Below, piece after piece: positions 7,907-17,269 of a stretch of DNA of 64,000 bases. The DNA is taken from assembly GCF_052055585.1 (NCBI RefSeq), contig NZ_CP170485.1, positions 1,550,001 to 1,614,000 of the forward strand, given 5' to 3'. Source of the stretch: Oceanicaulis sp052055585. GTDB lineage: Bacteria; Pseudomonadota; Alphaproteobacteria; Caulobacterales; Maricaulaceae. The notes beneath the pieces are model-generated. The model was not told where the DNA came from. It saw nothing but the letters and a program-made list of their open reading frames with translations, and did no database searches. Every line of letters begins with the position of its first letter. Position 1 is the first letter of the stretch. The position numbers and the translations under genes are program-made.

Positions 7907-9739
7907 ATGGACGATCTTTCCGTCCTTTCGGACTGGCGGATGTGGGCGGTCTTGCTCGGCGTTTGCGGGGCGATCGTTTTCTACTGCTGGGAAAAGTTCG
8001 CCCTCGAGCTGGTATCGGTGGTGATCCTGTGCGTCGCCCTGGTCTTCTTCGAGTTCTTCGGCGCCGAAGATGCGCCAAGCGCCGCCAACTTGCTGGCGGG
8101 TTTCGCCAATCCGGCGCTTTTGACCATCATGGCGCTTCTGGTTGTTGGCCAGGGCATTTTTCATACCGGCGCGCTGGATGGTCCGACCCGCACGCTCCTG
8201 TCCATGTTCGACGTGCGCCCCAAGCTGACGATCATCACCCTGTTCGCGCTGGTGTTCGGCGTTTCCGCCTTCATCAACAACACCCCTGTCGTGGTGATGT
8301 TCATCCCCATTCTGGGCGCTGTGGCCGCCCGTATGGGCGGTTCAGCCTCCATCTTCATGATGCCGCTGAGCTTTGTGTGCATCTTCGCCGGCATGACGAC
8401 TTTGATCGGCTCGTCCACCAACCTTCTGGTGGCCGACAGCCTTCTCGCCGCGACCGGAGAGAAACTCGGGTTCTTTGAACCCGGGCGGATCGGCATGATC
8501 CTGTCCGCTATCGGCATTCTCTACATCACCTTCATCATGCCGCGGCTCCTGCCAGAGCGTGAAGAGGAGGATGACGAGAAAAGCGGCTCTCCCGGCAAGC
8601 AGTATATCGCCCAGATCGAGGTTACGGCGGGCCATCCGATGATTGGCGCCAAGCCCGTCGCCGGCATGTTCACCGAACTTGGCGACATTACCGTGCGCAT
8701 GATCCAGCGCGGCGAGGACGCCTTCCTGCCGCCCTTTGACGAGATCGAGCTCAAGCAAGGCGATCTCATCATTATCGCCGCCACCCGCAAGAAACTCACC
8801 GAACTGCTTTCAAGCCGCGCCGAGTTTGTCGAGGGCGTGCTGCGCTCGGCGGGTCCGGCGGATCTGCCGACCCGGGGCGAGCGACTGGCGCTGACCGAAG
8901 CCGTCGTATCGCCAGGCTCCCGTCTGATCGGGCGCACTGTCCGTCAGATCGGTTTCCGTCATGCCGTGGGCGCAATCGTGCTGGGCGTCCAGCGCCGCTC
9001 GCGCATGATCCGCGCCAAGCTGGGTGAAATTCGCCTTGAAGCAGGCGATGTCCTGCTGTTGTTCGGCGGCGCCGACGCCATGCGTCGCTTGCGACTGGAC
9101 CGTGACGTCCTCCTCATGGACTGGGCGACATCTGACCTGCCTGACATTCGCAAGGCCTCCATAGCGCGCCTTATTCTGGCGGGCGTCATACTGAGCGCCT
9201 CAACCGGACTGTTGCCCATCGTCGCCGCCTCGCTGATTGGCGCGGCGGCCATGATCGGTACGGGCTGTCTGAATGTGCGTCAGGCCGCCCGCGCGTTCGA
9301 CCTCAAACTCTATCTGCTGATCGGCTCGGCGTTTGCGCTGGGCACGGCCATGGAAGCCACCGGCGGAGCAACGGTGCTGGCCATGGGGGTAGTGCACGTC
9401 TTCTCGCCACTTGGCACCACTGCGTTGATCTCCGCGCTGTTCTTCCTGGTAATGGTGCTGACCAATGTGCTGTCCAACAATGCGACCGCCATTCTCTTCA
9501 CGCCGATTGCGGTGACGGCGGCCAATTCGGTCGGCGCTGATCCGCACCTGTTCGCGCTGACGGTTCTGTTCGCAGCCAATACCTGCTTCGCAACGCCGAT
9601 CGGCTACCAGACAAACCTTTTAGTCATGGGACCGGGCAAGTATCGGTTCGCGGACTTTTTCCGCGCTGGCGCACCGCTTGCCATAGTGACATGGCTGGCG
9701 TTTACGGTTTTGGTGGCGATCAGTTTCACGCTGACCTAG
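7907..9739 (+). CDS. SLC13-family transporter with two RCK_C domains
   Basis: A ~610-residue membrane transporter of the SLC13/ArsB-NhaD superfamily, expected to move anions (dicarboxylates, sulfate or similar) with Na+ or H+. The membrane half contains FINNTPVVVMFIPI and the mirrored LTNVLSNNATAILFTPIA, the paired re-entrant substrate motifs. Between the two halves lie two TrkA-C (RCK_C) domains, about residues 210-290 and 295-380 (each ending in GDLIII / GDVLLLF). The start is uncertain: ATG 7907 or GTG 7898, neither with a good ribosome site. The substrate cannot be told from sequence alone. Confidence 0.86.
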   Translation: MDDLSVLSDWRMWAVLLGVCGAIVFYCWEKFALELVSVVILCVALVFFEFFGAEDAPSAANLLAGFANPALLTIMALLVVGQGIFHTGALDGPTRTLLSMFDVRPKLTIITLFALVFGVSAFINNTPVVVMFIPILGAVAARMGGSASIFMMPLSFVCIFAGMTTLIGSSTNLLVADSLLAATGEKLGFFEPGRIGMILSAIGILYITFIMPRLLPEREEEDDEKSGSPGKQYIAQIEVTAGHPMIGAKPVAGMFTELGDITVRMIQRGEDAFLPPFDEIELKQGDLIIIAATRKKLTELLSSRAEFVEGVLRSAGPADLPTRGERLALTEAVVSPGSRLIGRTVRQIGFRHAVGAIVLGVQRRSRMIRAKLGEIRLEAGDVLLLFGGADAMRRLRLDRDVLLMDWATSDLPDIRKASIARLILAGVILSASTGLLPIVAASLIGAAAMIGTGCLNVRQAARAFDLKLYLLIGSAFALGTAMEATGGATVLAMGVVHVFSPLGTTALISALFFLVMVLTNVLSNNATAILFTPIAVTAANSVGADPHLFALTVLFAANTCFATPIGYQTNLLVMGPGKYRFADFFRAGAPLAIVTWLAFTVLVAISFTLT

Positions 9740-9776
9740 CTCAGGTTAGACTGGCTCGACTCGTAATTCGCAGAGG

Positions 9777-10523
9777 ATGTCCGTGACCCGCCCGTTCGCC
9801 ACCCGTCAATTGCCGTTCTTCCTGACGGCGCCGACGCCCTGTCCCTATCTTGAGGGCCGGTTGGAGCGGAAGATTTTCACGCGGGTGGACAGCGATCAGA
9901 CAGCGCATCTGAACAACATCCTCACCCATGCGGGCTTCCGGCGCTCTCAGTCCATTCTCTATCGTCCGGCCTGCGAGCTGTGTTCAGCGTGCAAGTCGGC
10001 GCGTATTCCTGTCGCTGACTTTGACGCCTCGCGCACCCAACGCCGTGTTCTCAAACGCAATGCAGGTCTGTTGAGACTGCCGCGTCCGGCGGAAGCCATG
10101 CCCGAGCAGTTCGCCCTGCTGAGCCGTTATCTCAACACCCGTCACGGTGACGGAGACATGGCCGGCATGGATTTCTTCGATTTCGCCTCGATGGTCGAGG
10201 ACGGGTCGGGGCAAACCGAAATGGTGGAGTATCGCGACGGCGCAGGACAGCTGATCGCATGCGTCCTCGTAGACCGGCTGATCGACGGCTTTTCACTGGT
10301 CTACAGCTTCTTCGCCCCCGAACGCGCCCGGGACTCTCTGGGCGCGTATATCATTCTCGATCATATCGAGCGTGCGAAGGCGGAGAACCTGCCGTTCGTC
10401 TATCTGGGATACTGGGTGCAAGGCAGTCCGAAAATGGACTACAAAGCGCAATATAAACCACTTGAAGTGCTTGAACCTGAAGGCTGGCGCACCTTGGAGC
10501 CGCCCGGGGACACGTACGATTGA
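9777..10523 (+). CDS. bpt: aspartate/glutamate leucyltransferase
   Basis: A 248-residue N-degron enzyme (ATE-family) that transfers leucine from Leu-tRNA to proteins with N-terminal Asp or Glu, marking them for ClpS/ClpAP. The N-terminal cysteine pair CELCSAC, the YLEGRLERKIF segment and the C-terminal LGYWVQGSPKMDYKAQYKP motif are diagnostic. ATG 9777 abuts its AGAGG; GTG 9783, with that AGAGG at 6 nt, is an equally good start and would remove two residues. A GACTC (GANTC) site lies upstream at 9758-9762. Confidence 0.93.
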   Translation: MSVTRPFATRQLPFFLTAPTPCPYLEGRLERKIFTRVDSDQTAHLNNILTHAGFRRSQSILYRPACELCSACKSARIPVADFDASRTQRRVLKRNAGLLRLPRPAEAMPEQFALLSRYLNTRHGDGDMAGMDFFDFASMVEDGSGQTEMVEYRDGAGQLIACVLVDRLIDGFSLVYSFFAPERARDSLGAYIILDHIERAKAENLPFVYLGYWVQGSPKMDYKAQYKPLEVLEPEGWRTLEPPGDTYD

Positions 10524-10583
10524 ACTGACGCACAAGCGGATGAGACCTGAGCCATAATCAGGCCGTCCACAGGGGGAGGAACC

Positions 10584-11705
10584 ATGGATCGTCGTACATT
10601 TCTGTCCGGCGCGGCGGTGGTCGCCGCGGGCGCTGCATCGGCCTGTTCACAGGAGAACGGGGCGCAGAGCGCTCCTGCCGCTCCAGCGGTAAACCGCAAT
10701 CGCACGCGTCGTTTGCGTATGGTCACCACCTGGCCGACCGGTTTCCCCGGTCTGGGCTCCGCCGCGGAACGCACAGCGCAATTCATCACCGAGATGACGG
10801 GCGGCGCGCTGGAGGTCGAGGTCTATGGCGCGGGCGAGATCGTGGGGGCGTTCGAAGTCTTTGACGCGGTCTCAAACGGCGTCGCGGACATGTATCACGG
10901 CGCAGAATACTACTGGCAGGGCCGCTCCCCGGCGTTCAACTTCTACTGCGCCGTGCCCATGGGCATGACCGCCCATGAAATTATGGCCTGGGTCGAATAT
11001 GGCGGCGGTCAGGAACTCTGGGAGGAACTCTCCGGCCAGTTCGGCCTTATCGCGTTCCAGGCGGGCAATTCCGGCCACCAGATGGGCGGCTGGTTCAAGC
11101 GCGAAGTGAATACGGTTGAAGATTTCCGCGGCCTGCGCATGCGCATACCGGGACTGGGCGGCGCTGTGCTGCGCGAATTGGGCGGGGCCGCCGTGGCCCT
11201 GTCGGGCGGCGAGATCTACCAATCACTGCAATCGGGCGCCATCGATGCGACCGAATGGGTCGGCCCGTGGAACGATCTCGCTTTCGGCTTCTATCGTGAA
11301 GCGCCCTATTACTATGGTCCGGGCTTCCATGAACCGGGCTCTGCGCTGGCCGTCGGCCTGAACCGGGGCGTCTGGGATTCCCTGCCCGCCGATCAACAGG
11401 CCGTCATCCGCGCCGCTGCGCGCGCCGCGAACAACCAGTCCCTCGCCGAGTTTACCTATCAGAACGGTCTCGCCCTGCGCACTCTGACGGGCGAGCACGG
11501 CGTCCAGCTACGTCAGTTCTCCGAGGAGATCTGGCGTGAAGTGGGGCGCATTTCCGAAGCTGTTGTCGCGGACACTGCGAACGCGGATCCGCTCAGCCGT
11601 CGCGTCTATGAGAGCTATCGTGAGGCGCGTCGTCTGGGGCGGGATTGGGCGAATGTGTCTGAAGCGCCCTACTATCAGAACCGCGAACTCGTGCTTGGTC
11701 GCTAG
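10584..11705 (+). CDS. TRAP transporter solute-binding protein (DctP type)
   Basis: A 373-residue periplasmic binding protein. The N terminus DRRTFLSGAAVVAAG followed by ASAC reads as a twin-arginine signal ending in a lipobox, so it is probably a Tat-exported lipoprotein. Family features include LRMRIPGLGG, GEIYQSLQSGAIDATEWVGPW and a long alpha-helical C terminus. The segment around DATEWVGPW and FHEPGS resembles binding proteins for 2-oxo acids and aromatic or mannitol-type solutes (TakP-like), but the ligand is inference. A GGGGAGG precedes ATG 10584. First gene of the TRAP operon. Confidence 0.92.
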   Translation: MDRRTFLSGAAVVAAGAASACSQENGAQSAPAAPAVNRNRTRRLRMVTTWPTGFPGLGSAAERTAQFITEMTGGALEVEVYGAGEIVGAFEVFDAVSNGVADMYHGAEYYWQGRSPAFNFYCAVPMGMTAHEIMAWVEYGGGQELWEELSGQFGLIAFQAGNSGHQMGGWFKREVNTVEDFRGLRMRIPGLGGAVLRELGGAAVALSGGEIYQSLQSGAIDATEWVGPWNDLAFGFYREAPYYYGPGFHEPGSALAVGLNRGVWDSLPADQQAVIRAAARAANNQSLAEFTYQNGLALRTLTGEHGVQLRQFSEEIWREVGRISEAVVADTANADPLSRRVYESYREARRLGRDWANVSEAPYYQNRELVLGR

Positions 11706-11708
11706 ACC

Positions 11709-12491
11709 ATGAACCGCGCAGATCAATTGCTGATCGCCGTGATCGTGATCACGGCGATCATGCTTGGACTGGATGGCGTCAGCGGCGGCGCTGTAGGCGC
11801 GCTGGTCGACGCGCATCTACGCGATGCCGCCGCGCTGGCCGGAACCGTGCTGGGCTGGGTGGGGCTCGGATTGAGCCCGTTACTGCTGGTCGCCCTGCTT
11901 GGCGCGCTCTATGGTCGCTTCAAGGGTCTGCCCCATCCTGTTTCAAACTTGCTGCGGCGCCTGATCGCCATACTGGATGCGATCTCGCTGACCGTCGGCG
12001 ACATGGTGCGCTGGGCGGCGTTGGGGCTGGTGCTGGTGACCGGGCTGATCGTCGTGCAGCGCTACGTCTTCGGCGTGTCGATCACCAAGCTGCAGGAAAG
12101 CGTCATCTATCTGCACGCCATCCTGTTCCTGCTCTCCAGCGCCGCAACGCTCTATCATGGCGGTCATGTGCGGGTGGACATCGTCTATTCCAAGCTGTCT
12201 GAACGCGGCAAGGCGTGGACGGATTTGCTGGGCGTCTATCTGGCGCTCATCCCGATGTGCTGGCTGATCCTGATGACCTCGGAAAGCTATGTCGGAGGGG
12301 CCTGGCGCATTCTCGAGCGTTCGCGTGAGAGCGACGGCCTGCCGCTGGTCTTCCTTTTGAAAACCGCCATCCCCCTCTTCGCCGTGATGATGATCGCGCA
12401 GGGTTTCGCCATGGCGTCGCGCGCCGCTTTGACACTGTCCGGGGAGACGCCGCCGCCTACCACCCATGATGACGCAGAACATGAGCTTTAG
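11709..12491 (+). CDS. TRAP transporter small permease (DctQ type)
   Basis: A 260-residue integral membrane protein starting 3 nt after the binding-protein gene. The canonical four-helix DctQ core occupies roughly residues 95-250 with conserved QRYVFGVSITKLQES and HGGHVRVDIVY motifs. About 80 extra N-terminal residues with two hydrophobic stretches are present, which is longer than a minimal DctQ. It pairs with DctM to form the membrane complex. Confidence 0.9.
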   Translation: MNRADQLLIAVIVITAIMLGLDGVSGGAVGALVDAHLRDAAALAGTVLGWVGLGLSPLLLVALLGALYGRFKGLPHPVSNLLRRLIAILDAISLTVGDMVRWAALGLVLVTGLIVVQRYVFGVSITKLQESVIYLHAILFLLSSAATLYHGGHVRVDIVYSKLSERGKAWTDLLGVYLALIPMCWLILMTSESYVGGAWRILERSRESDGLPLVFLLKTAIPLFAVMMIAQGFAMASRAALTLSGETPPPTTHDDAEHEL

Positions 12492-12501
12492 GGGCTAATT
12501 C

Positions 12502-14076
12502 GTGGATTTAGTTATCTCTCTCCTGCCCTTCGCCATGTTCATTGCAGCGTTCGTGGCGCTGCTGCGCGGTTTTCCCGTGGCGTTTACGCTGGCGGGAGTG
12601 GGCCTGGCCTTCGCCCTGATCGGTCTGGCGCTGGGGCTGTTTGACCCGTTCCATCTGCGCGCCTTCCCGCAACGCATCTACGGCAACATCATGGAGATGG
12701 ACAAAGCCATCCTCGTGGCGGTGCCGCTCTTTGTCTTCATGGGCGTGATGCTGGAGAAATCGCGCATCGCCGAACAATTGCTCGACGCCATGGGCTCGCT
12801 GTTCGGCACGCTGCGCGGGGGCCTGGGCATATCGGTCGTCATTGTGGGCGCTCTGCTGGCCGCCTCCACCGGCATAGTCGGCGCAACCGTCGTGACGATG
12901 GGCTTGCTGTCCCTGCCCACCATGCTCAAGCGCGGCTATTCGCCGTCTCTCGCAGCCGGATCCATCGCCGCGGCGGGCACGCTGGGCCAGATCATTCCGC
13001 CCTCCATCGTTCTGGTTTTGCTGGGCGATCAGCTCTCTTCCGCCTATGCCGAAGCGCAACGGGCTCAGGGCATCTTCTCGCCCGACATCGTCTCGGTCGG
13101 CGATCTGTTCGCCGGGGCGCTGATCCCCGGCCTGCTGTTGGTCGTGGTCTATGTGCTCTATCAGGTCGGCGTGGCGATCCTTCGGCCCTCGGCCTCACCC
13201 GCCATCCCGAAGGAAGAGATGCACGCGGACTGGAGCAAGCTGCTGCATGCCCTCGTCCCGCCCCTCATCCTGATCATTGCGGTGCTGGGCTCAATCCTCG
13301 CGGGCCTGGCCACCCCCACCGAAGCGGCTGGCGTGGGCGCCTTGGGCGCAATCTTGCTGGCAGGCTATCGAAACAGCGGTGCGTCCGAGAACCCGGCGCT
13401 TGGAAAGCGCCTGATCCTTGTGAGCGCGATTGCGCTTTTCGCACTCCTGCTCTCACCTCTGGCGTTTGATCTGCGGGCGGGCGGAACCACGCTGCAGCAG
13501 AGCGTCGCCTACGCTTTGTCAGCCCTCTCAGCCCTTGGCGTGCTTGTCGCCTGCATCCGGCTTTTCCGCTCGGGTGTTCTCGATGCGGTCATGCGCTCCA
13601 CCGCGCAGATTTCGGCAATGGTGTTCGTCATCCTGATCGGGGCGAGCCTGTTCGCGCTGGTCTTCCGAGAGCTGGGCGGCGATCACACGGTGCGTGCAGC
13701 CCTCGAAGCCGCGCCCGGCGGCGCGACCGGCGCGCTGATCGTCGTGATGGTCGTGATGTTCTTGCTGGGCTTCTTCCTCGATTTTATCGAGATCACCTTC
13801 GTCGTGGTGCCGATCGTTGCGCCGGTGCTGTTCATGATGGGGGTCGATCCGGTCTGGCTGGGCGTGATGATGGCGCTCAACCTTCAGACCAGCTTTCTGA
13901 CCCCGCCCTTCGGCTTTGCACTCTTCTATCTGCGGGGCGTGGCGCCGCCGGAAGTGACCTCAGCCGCGATCTATCGGGGCGCGGCGCCTTTCGTCATAAT
14001 CCAGCTATTGATGATCGCTATGGTCGCGGCTCTGCCGTGGCTGGCGACGGCGCTGCCTGGACTGCTTTATGACTGA
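12502..14076 (+). CDS. TRAP transporter large permease (DctM type)
   Basis: A 524-residue, roughly 12-helix permease, the ion-coupled translocating subunit of the TRAP system. Typical signatures: FVFMGVMLEKS, AASTGIVGATVVTMG, AAGTLGQIIPPSIVLVLLGD, GLATPTEAAGVGALGA, and LTPPFGFALFYLRGVAP near the C terminus. Start is GTG 12502 with AGGGGC upstream. An insertion with two hydrophobic segments around residues 300-370 is longer than in short DctM proteins. The 3' end overlaps the next gene by 8 nt. Confidence 0.94.
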   Translation: MDLVISLLPFAMFIAAFVALLRGFPVAFTLAGVGLAFALIGLALGLFDPFHLRAFPQRIYGNIMEMDKAILVAVPLFVFMGVMLEKSRIAEQLLDAMGSLFGTLRGGLGISVVIVGALLAASTGIVGATVVTMGLLSLPTMLKRGYSPSLAAGSIAAAGTLGQIIPPSIVLVLLGDQLSSAYAEAQRAQGIFSPDIVSVGDLFAGALIPGLLLVVVYVLYQVGVAILRPSASPAIPKEEMHADWSKLLHALVPPLILIIAVLGSILAGLATPTEAAGVGALGAILLAGYRNSGASENPALGKRLILVSAIALFALLLSPLAFDLRAGGTTLQQSVAYALSALSALGVLVACIRLFRSGVLDAVMRSTAQISAMVFVILIGASLFALVFRELGGDHTVRAALEAAPGGATGALIVVMVVMFLLGFFLDFIEITFVVVPIVAPVLFMMGVDPVWLGVMMALNLQTSFLTPPFGFALFYLRGVAPPEVTSAAIYRGAAPFVIIQLLMIAMVAALPWLATALPGLLYD

Positions 14077-15208
14077 CGACACCAAAACGGGCTCCGCGTC
14101 CGGCCATAGCAATATCTCCGCCCTGATGTCAGACCGGCAGGCCCTGCAGCGTGTGTTCATCGTGCTGCTGGCGCTGGGCGTGTCCATTGTCTTCATCTGG
14201 ATGATCCGCGGCTTTCTCAGCCCGCTCTTCATGGCGGCCGTATTTGCGATGTTCCTCCATCCGGTGCAACGCCTGCTCAAGCCTGTCACCTTCGGATCCC
14301 CGTCCGCAGCGGCAGGCGTGGTGCTGGTGCTTGCCATCGTCGTGGTGCTGATCCCGCTAACGGCGATCCTCGCGATCGTGGCGGATCAGGCCGTGCAGGT
14401 GACGGGCACAGTCGCACCCTGGGTGCAGGACCAGATCCGTCTCATCCGCGAAGGCGGCATCGAGGCCCTGCCCGAATGGCTGCCTTTCCGTGAGAGCCTC
14501 GCCCCTTACCAGCAGGACATCACCAATCAGGCCGCCCAGTTCGCCTCCAATGCGGGCGGCTGGCTGGTGGATGGTCTGCGCAAGGCCACGTCGGGCACCT
14601 TCGGAGCCTTCCTTGATCTCGTGGTGATGCTGTTTGCGCTGTTCTTCTTCCTGACGCGCGGGCCCCAGCTCGCCAGCCACGGGCTGCAGCTGATGCCCAT
14701 GCCGCGTGAAGATCGCGAGCTTCTGGTCGAGCGCGCCATGTCGACCATTCGCGCCACGGTGAAAGGCACCTTCGTCATCGCCATCATCCAGGGCTCGCTG
14801 ACGGGCGTGGCCCTCGCCATGGCCGGCGTGCCGGGCGCGCTGTTCTGGGCGACCGTGACGACCGTGCTGTCGGTCATTCCGGGCATTGGCCCGCCTCTGG
14901 TCTGGGGGCCGGCTGGCATCTGGCTGATCGCCAGCGGAAATTATGTCGCCGGCGGCTTGCTGATCGCCTGGGGCGCTCTGGTGGTGGGCCTGATCGACAA
15001 TCTCCTGCGCCCGCGCCTTGTGGGCCAGGACGCCAAGTTGCCCGATCTGATGATCCTGATCTCGACCCTGGGCGGGCTGACGCTGTTCGGCGCTGTCGGC
15101 ATCATCGTAGGCCCGATGATCGCCGCCCTCTTCTCCTCAATTTGGTATCTGTACGCCCAGTCCTATGCGCCGCTTCTTCATGAGGATCAGGAAACGAAAG
15201 CGGACTGA
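14069..15208 (+). CDS. AI-2E family transporter (PerM/YdiK-like)
   Basis: A 379-residue polytopic membrane protein of the AI-2E/PerM family, members of which act in autoinducer export or as Na+(Li+)/H+ antiporters. The hallmark C-terminal VIPGIGPPLVWGPAGIWL and DNLLRPRLVGQDAKLPDLMILISTLGG motifs are present. It overlaps dctM by 8 nt, so it is translated from the TRAP transcript; a functional link to the TRAP solute is not established. Confidence 0.87.
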   Translation: MTDDTKTGSASGHSNISALMSDRQALQRVFIVLLALGVSIVFIWMIRGFLSPLFMAAVFAMFLHPVQRLLKPVTFGSPSAAAGVVLVLAIVVVLIPLTAILAIVADQAVQVTGTVAPWVQDQIRLIREGGIEALPEWLPFRESLAPYQQDITNQAAQFASNAGGWLVDGLRKATSGTFGAFLDLVVMLFALFFFLTRGPQLASHGLQLMPMPREDRELLVERAMSTIRATVKGTFVIAIIQGSLTGVALAMAGVPGALFWATVTTVLSVIPGIGPPLVWGPAGIWLIASGNYVAGGLLIAWGALVVGLIDNLLRPRLVGQDAKLPDLMILISTLGGLTLFGAVGIIVGPMIAALFSSIWYLYAQSYAPLLHEDQETKAD

Positions 15209-15229
15209 CTTCTAATTAAGCACTCTGTT

Positions 15230-15586
15230 TCAACCATCAAAAATAGTGCGGTATCCTAGTTGTTTATTAGAGTAATAAGCACGCATCCCGCCATAGGCGA
15301 CAGAAACGCCAAATACAGTCAGTGGCGCCGCAATCGCCTGCGGACCGGCTAAAGCCACCAGATTTGCGAAAAACAAGATAAAGAAGTCCTTCCAGCTTCC
15401 GAGTGCCAGACCGACCCCAATTGCGCCGAACACGCCACAGGCAGCACAGAAAATAATGTTCTTTCGGCCATCAAGCGGACCTAGAGATTTGCAAGCCCGC
15501 TCAACGACGGTTGCACCATCATGTATCATCTCACCCTCACATGCTGAACTCGCATGAGGCATATCACTTTGTAAGAGAGCGCTCAT
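15230..15586 (-). CDS. small membrane protein, unrecognised
   Basis: A 118-residue protein I do not recognise. It has a polar, Cys-containing N-terminal part, then two hydrophobic segments (about residues 45-62 and 68-98), suggesting a two-helix membrane protein. Its base composition is visibly richer in A+T than its neighbours, so it may be a recent arrival. It is convergent with the AI-2E gene and has its own short upstream gap. Confidence 0.55.
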   Translation of the reverse strand: MSALLQSDMPHASSACEGEMIHDGATVVERACKSLGPLDGRKNIIFCAACGVFGAIGVGLALGSWKDFFILFFANLVALAGPQAIAAPLTVFGVSVAYGGMRAYYSNKQLGYRTIFDG

Positions 15587-15615
15587 TCTACATTTCGCGC
15601 AAAAGGCGTGCGGAG

Positions 15616-16590
15616 CTAGACGTGAGGCACTGATGCATCAGTTTGGCGGTGGCCGCCCGCATATTCGACCAGCGCCTCGATGCGCTTGCTGATCGGCGGG
15701 TGCGTAGCGAAGAGGCCGGCGAAGCTGGCCTTGGCCGTGTCGTCGATAAACATCTGACGCACTTCCTTGGGTGCGTCCTCGATTTCGGAGCGACCGGAGA
15801 TTTTCTCGAGCGCAGAGATCATCGCATCAGGATTTTTGGTCAGCTCGACCGCGCCCGCGTCGGCCATGAACTCGCGGGAGCGCGACAACGCAAAGCGGAT
15901 CAGAATGGCCAGCCCGTAAGCCACCGAAGCGATCAGGGAGACGACCAGAAGGATCATCCCGCCCCGCGCCCCATTGCCTGAACGGCGGAAGACAAAGGTG
16001 CGCATCCCCATCTCGATGGCGAAAGAGATGATGCCCACAAAGATCACCGAGATCACCAGAAGGCGCACATCGCGGTTGATCACATGGCTCAGCTCATGGG
16101 CCAGAACCGCTTCCAGCTCGTCCCGGTCCAGCGCGTTCATCAGCCCGCGCGTCACGGTGATCACCGCCTTTTTCTCACTCAGGCCCGACGCATAGGCGTT
16201 CAGCGCCTCGCTCTCGATGATGCGCAAGGACGGCATCGGCATGCCGCGAGAAATCGTCAGGTTTTCAAGGAGGTTGTAGAGCTCGGGCTCATCGGTGCGG
16301 CTGACTTTTTTGGCGCCTGTCGAGGCGTCAATGATGGCCTGATGAGAGAACCAGGCGATGACGAACCAGATCGCCACGCCCACCATCACGAAGGGCGTCA
16401 CGTACACGGTCTGATCAAAGGCCTGACCGGCATAACGCACAAAGCTCGTCTCGGTCGTATCCGCACTCGCGAGCAGAAAGACCCCGGCATACACCAGGGC
16501 CAGAACCAGCACCGGAAACAGCGCCAAGAGAATGATGGATTTGAGGTTGTTGTTCCAAATATGGGTGCGCAGGCCTGCACTGGCGATCAT
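15616..16590 (-). CDS. M48 family membrane metalloprotease
   Basis: A 324-residue HtpX-like zinc protease. The catalytic HELSH motif is near residue 165 and a downstream EFMADAGAVEL supplies the third zinc ligand. Four hydrophobic segments surround them. Start ATG 16590 has AGGAGG upstream. It lies 30 nt downstream of lemA, the common lemA-M48 pairing seen in many bacteria, which suggests joint membrane-protein quality control. It is longer at the N terminus than classical HtpX, so I leave the symbol blank. Confidence 0.92.
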   Translation of the reverse strand: MIASAGLRTHIWNNNLKSIILLALFPVLVLALVYAGVFLLASADTTETSFVRYAGQAFDQTVYVTPFVMVGVAIWFVIAWFSHQAIIDASTGAKKVSRTDEPELYNLLENLTISRGMPMPSLRIIESEALNAYASGLSEKKAVITVTRGLMNALDRDELEAVLAHELSHVINRDVRLLVISVIFVGIISFAIEMGMRTFVFRRSGNGARGGMILLVVSLIASVAYGLAILIRFALSRSREFMADAGAVELTKNPDAMISALEKISGRSEIEDAPKEVRQMFIDDTAKASFAGLFATHPPISKRIEALVEYAGGHRQTDASVPHV

Positions 16591-16620
16591 GATGCGCCTC
16601 CTGCCTGCCTGCGCATGACC

Positions 16621-17181
16621 TTAGAACTTCACAGACGGGCCGGCATTGACGGCGGCGCGTTCGCTGGCGGCGACTTCAAAGAAGTCCGCCTCGTTAAAGC
16701 CGAAGGAGTTCGCCAGAATGACGGCCGGGAACTGCTCGCGGGCGGTGTTGTATTCGCTGACCGCATTGTTGAAGAAGCGGCGGGCGGCGGCGATCTTGTT
16801 CTCAAGATCGGCGAGCTCGTTCTGCAGCGACAGGAAGTTCTCGTTCGCCTTCAGGTCCGGATAGCTTTCAGACAAGGCGAAGAGCTGACGCAGCGCGCCG
16901 GAGAGAACGTTTTCGGCAGCGGCCAGATCCTTGACAGAGCTGGCGTCCACAGCCTGCTGGCGCGCTTTCACCACGCTTTCGAGCGTGTCTTTCTCGTGGC
17001 TGGCATAGCCCTTCACCGTCTCGACCAGGTTCGGGACCAGGTCGTGGCGCTGCTTGAGCTGCACATCGATGTCACCCCAAGCCTGGCGCGTCGTCTGACG
17101 CAGCGCCACCAGCCGGTTGTAGATCATCATCACGAACAGGCCGATCAGAACGATCACACCGAAAACAATCAGCAATTCCAT
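16621..17181 (-). CDS. lemA: LemA family protein
   Basis: A 186-residue LemA protein: one N-terminal membrane helix (about 3-20) followed by a helical domain with the conserved YNRLVALRQTTRQAWGDIDVQLKQRHDLVPNLVETVKGYA stretch at residues 25-64. It is anchored in the inner membrane. AAGGAG precedes ATG 17181. The M48 protease gene follows in the same direction. Confidence 0.94.
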   Translation of the reverse strand: MELLIVFGVIVLIGLFVMMIYNRLVALRQTTRQAWGDIDVQLKQRHDLVPNLVETVKGYASHEKDTLESVVKARQQAVDASSVKDLAAAENVLSGALRQLFALSESYPDLKANENFLSLQNELADLENKIAAARRFFNNAVSEYNTAREQFPAVILANSFGFNEADFFEVAASERAAVNAGPSVKF

Positions 17182-17269
17182 GAAACGCTCCTTGATGGCG
17201 CTGAGGGGAAACCGGGTAAAGCCTTACTCTGATTGGGGGAGAACGCCAAGTTATCGTTCGGTCACAGCC

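Noticed and set aside
15209..15620. A prophage or integron remnant around the A+T-richer small gene
   Set aside because: No integrase, repeats or attachment-like duplication are visible; only base composition is unusual.
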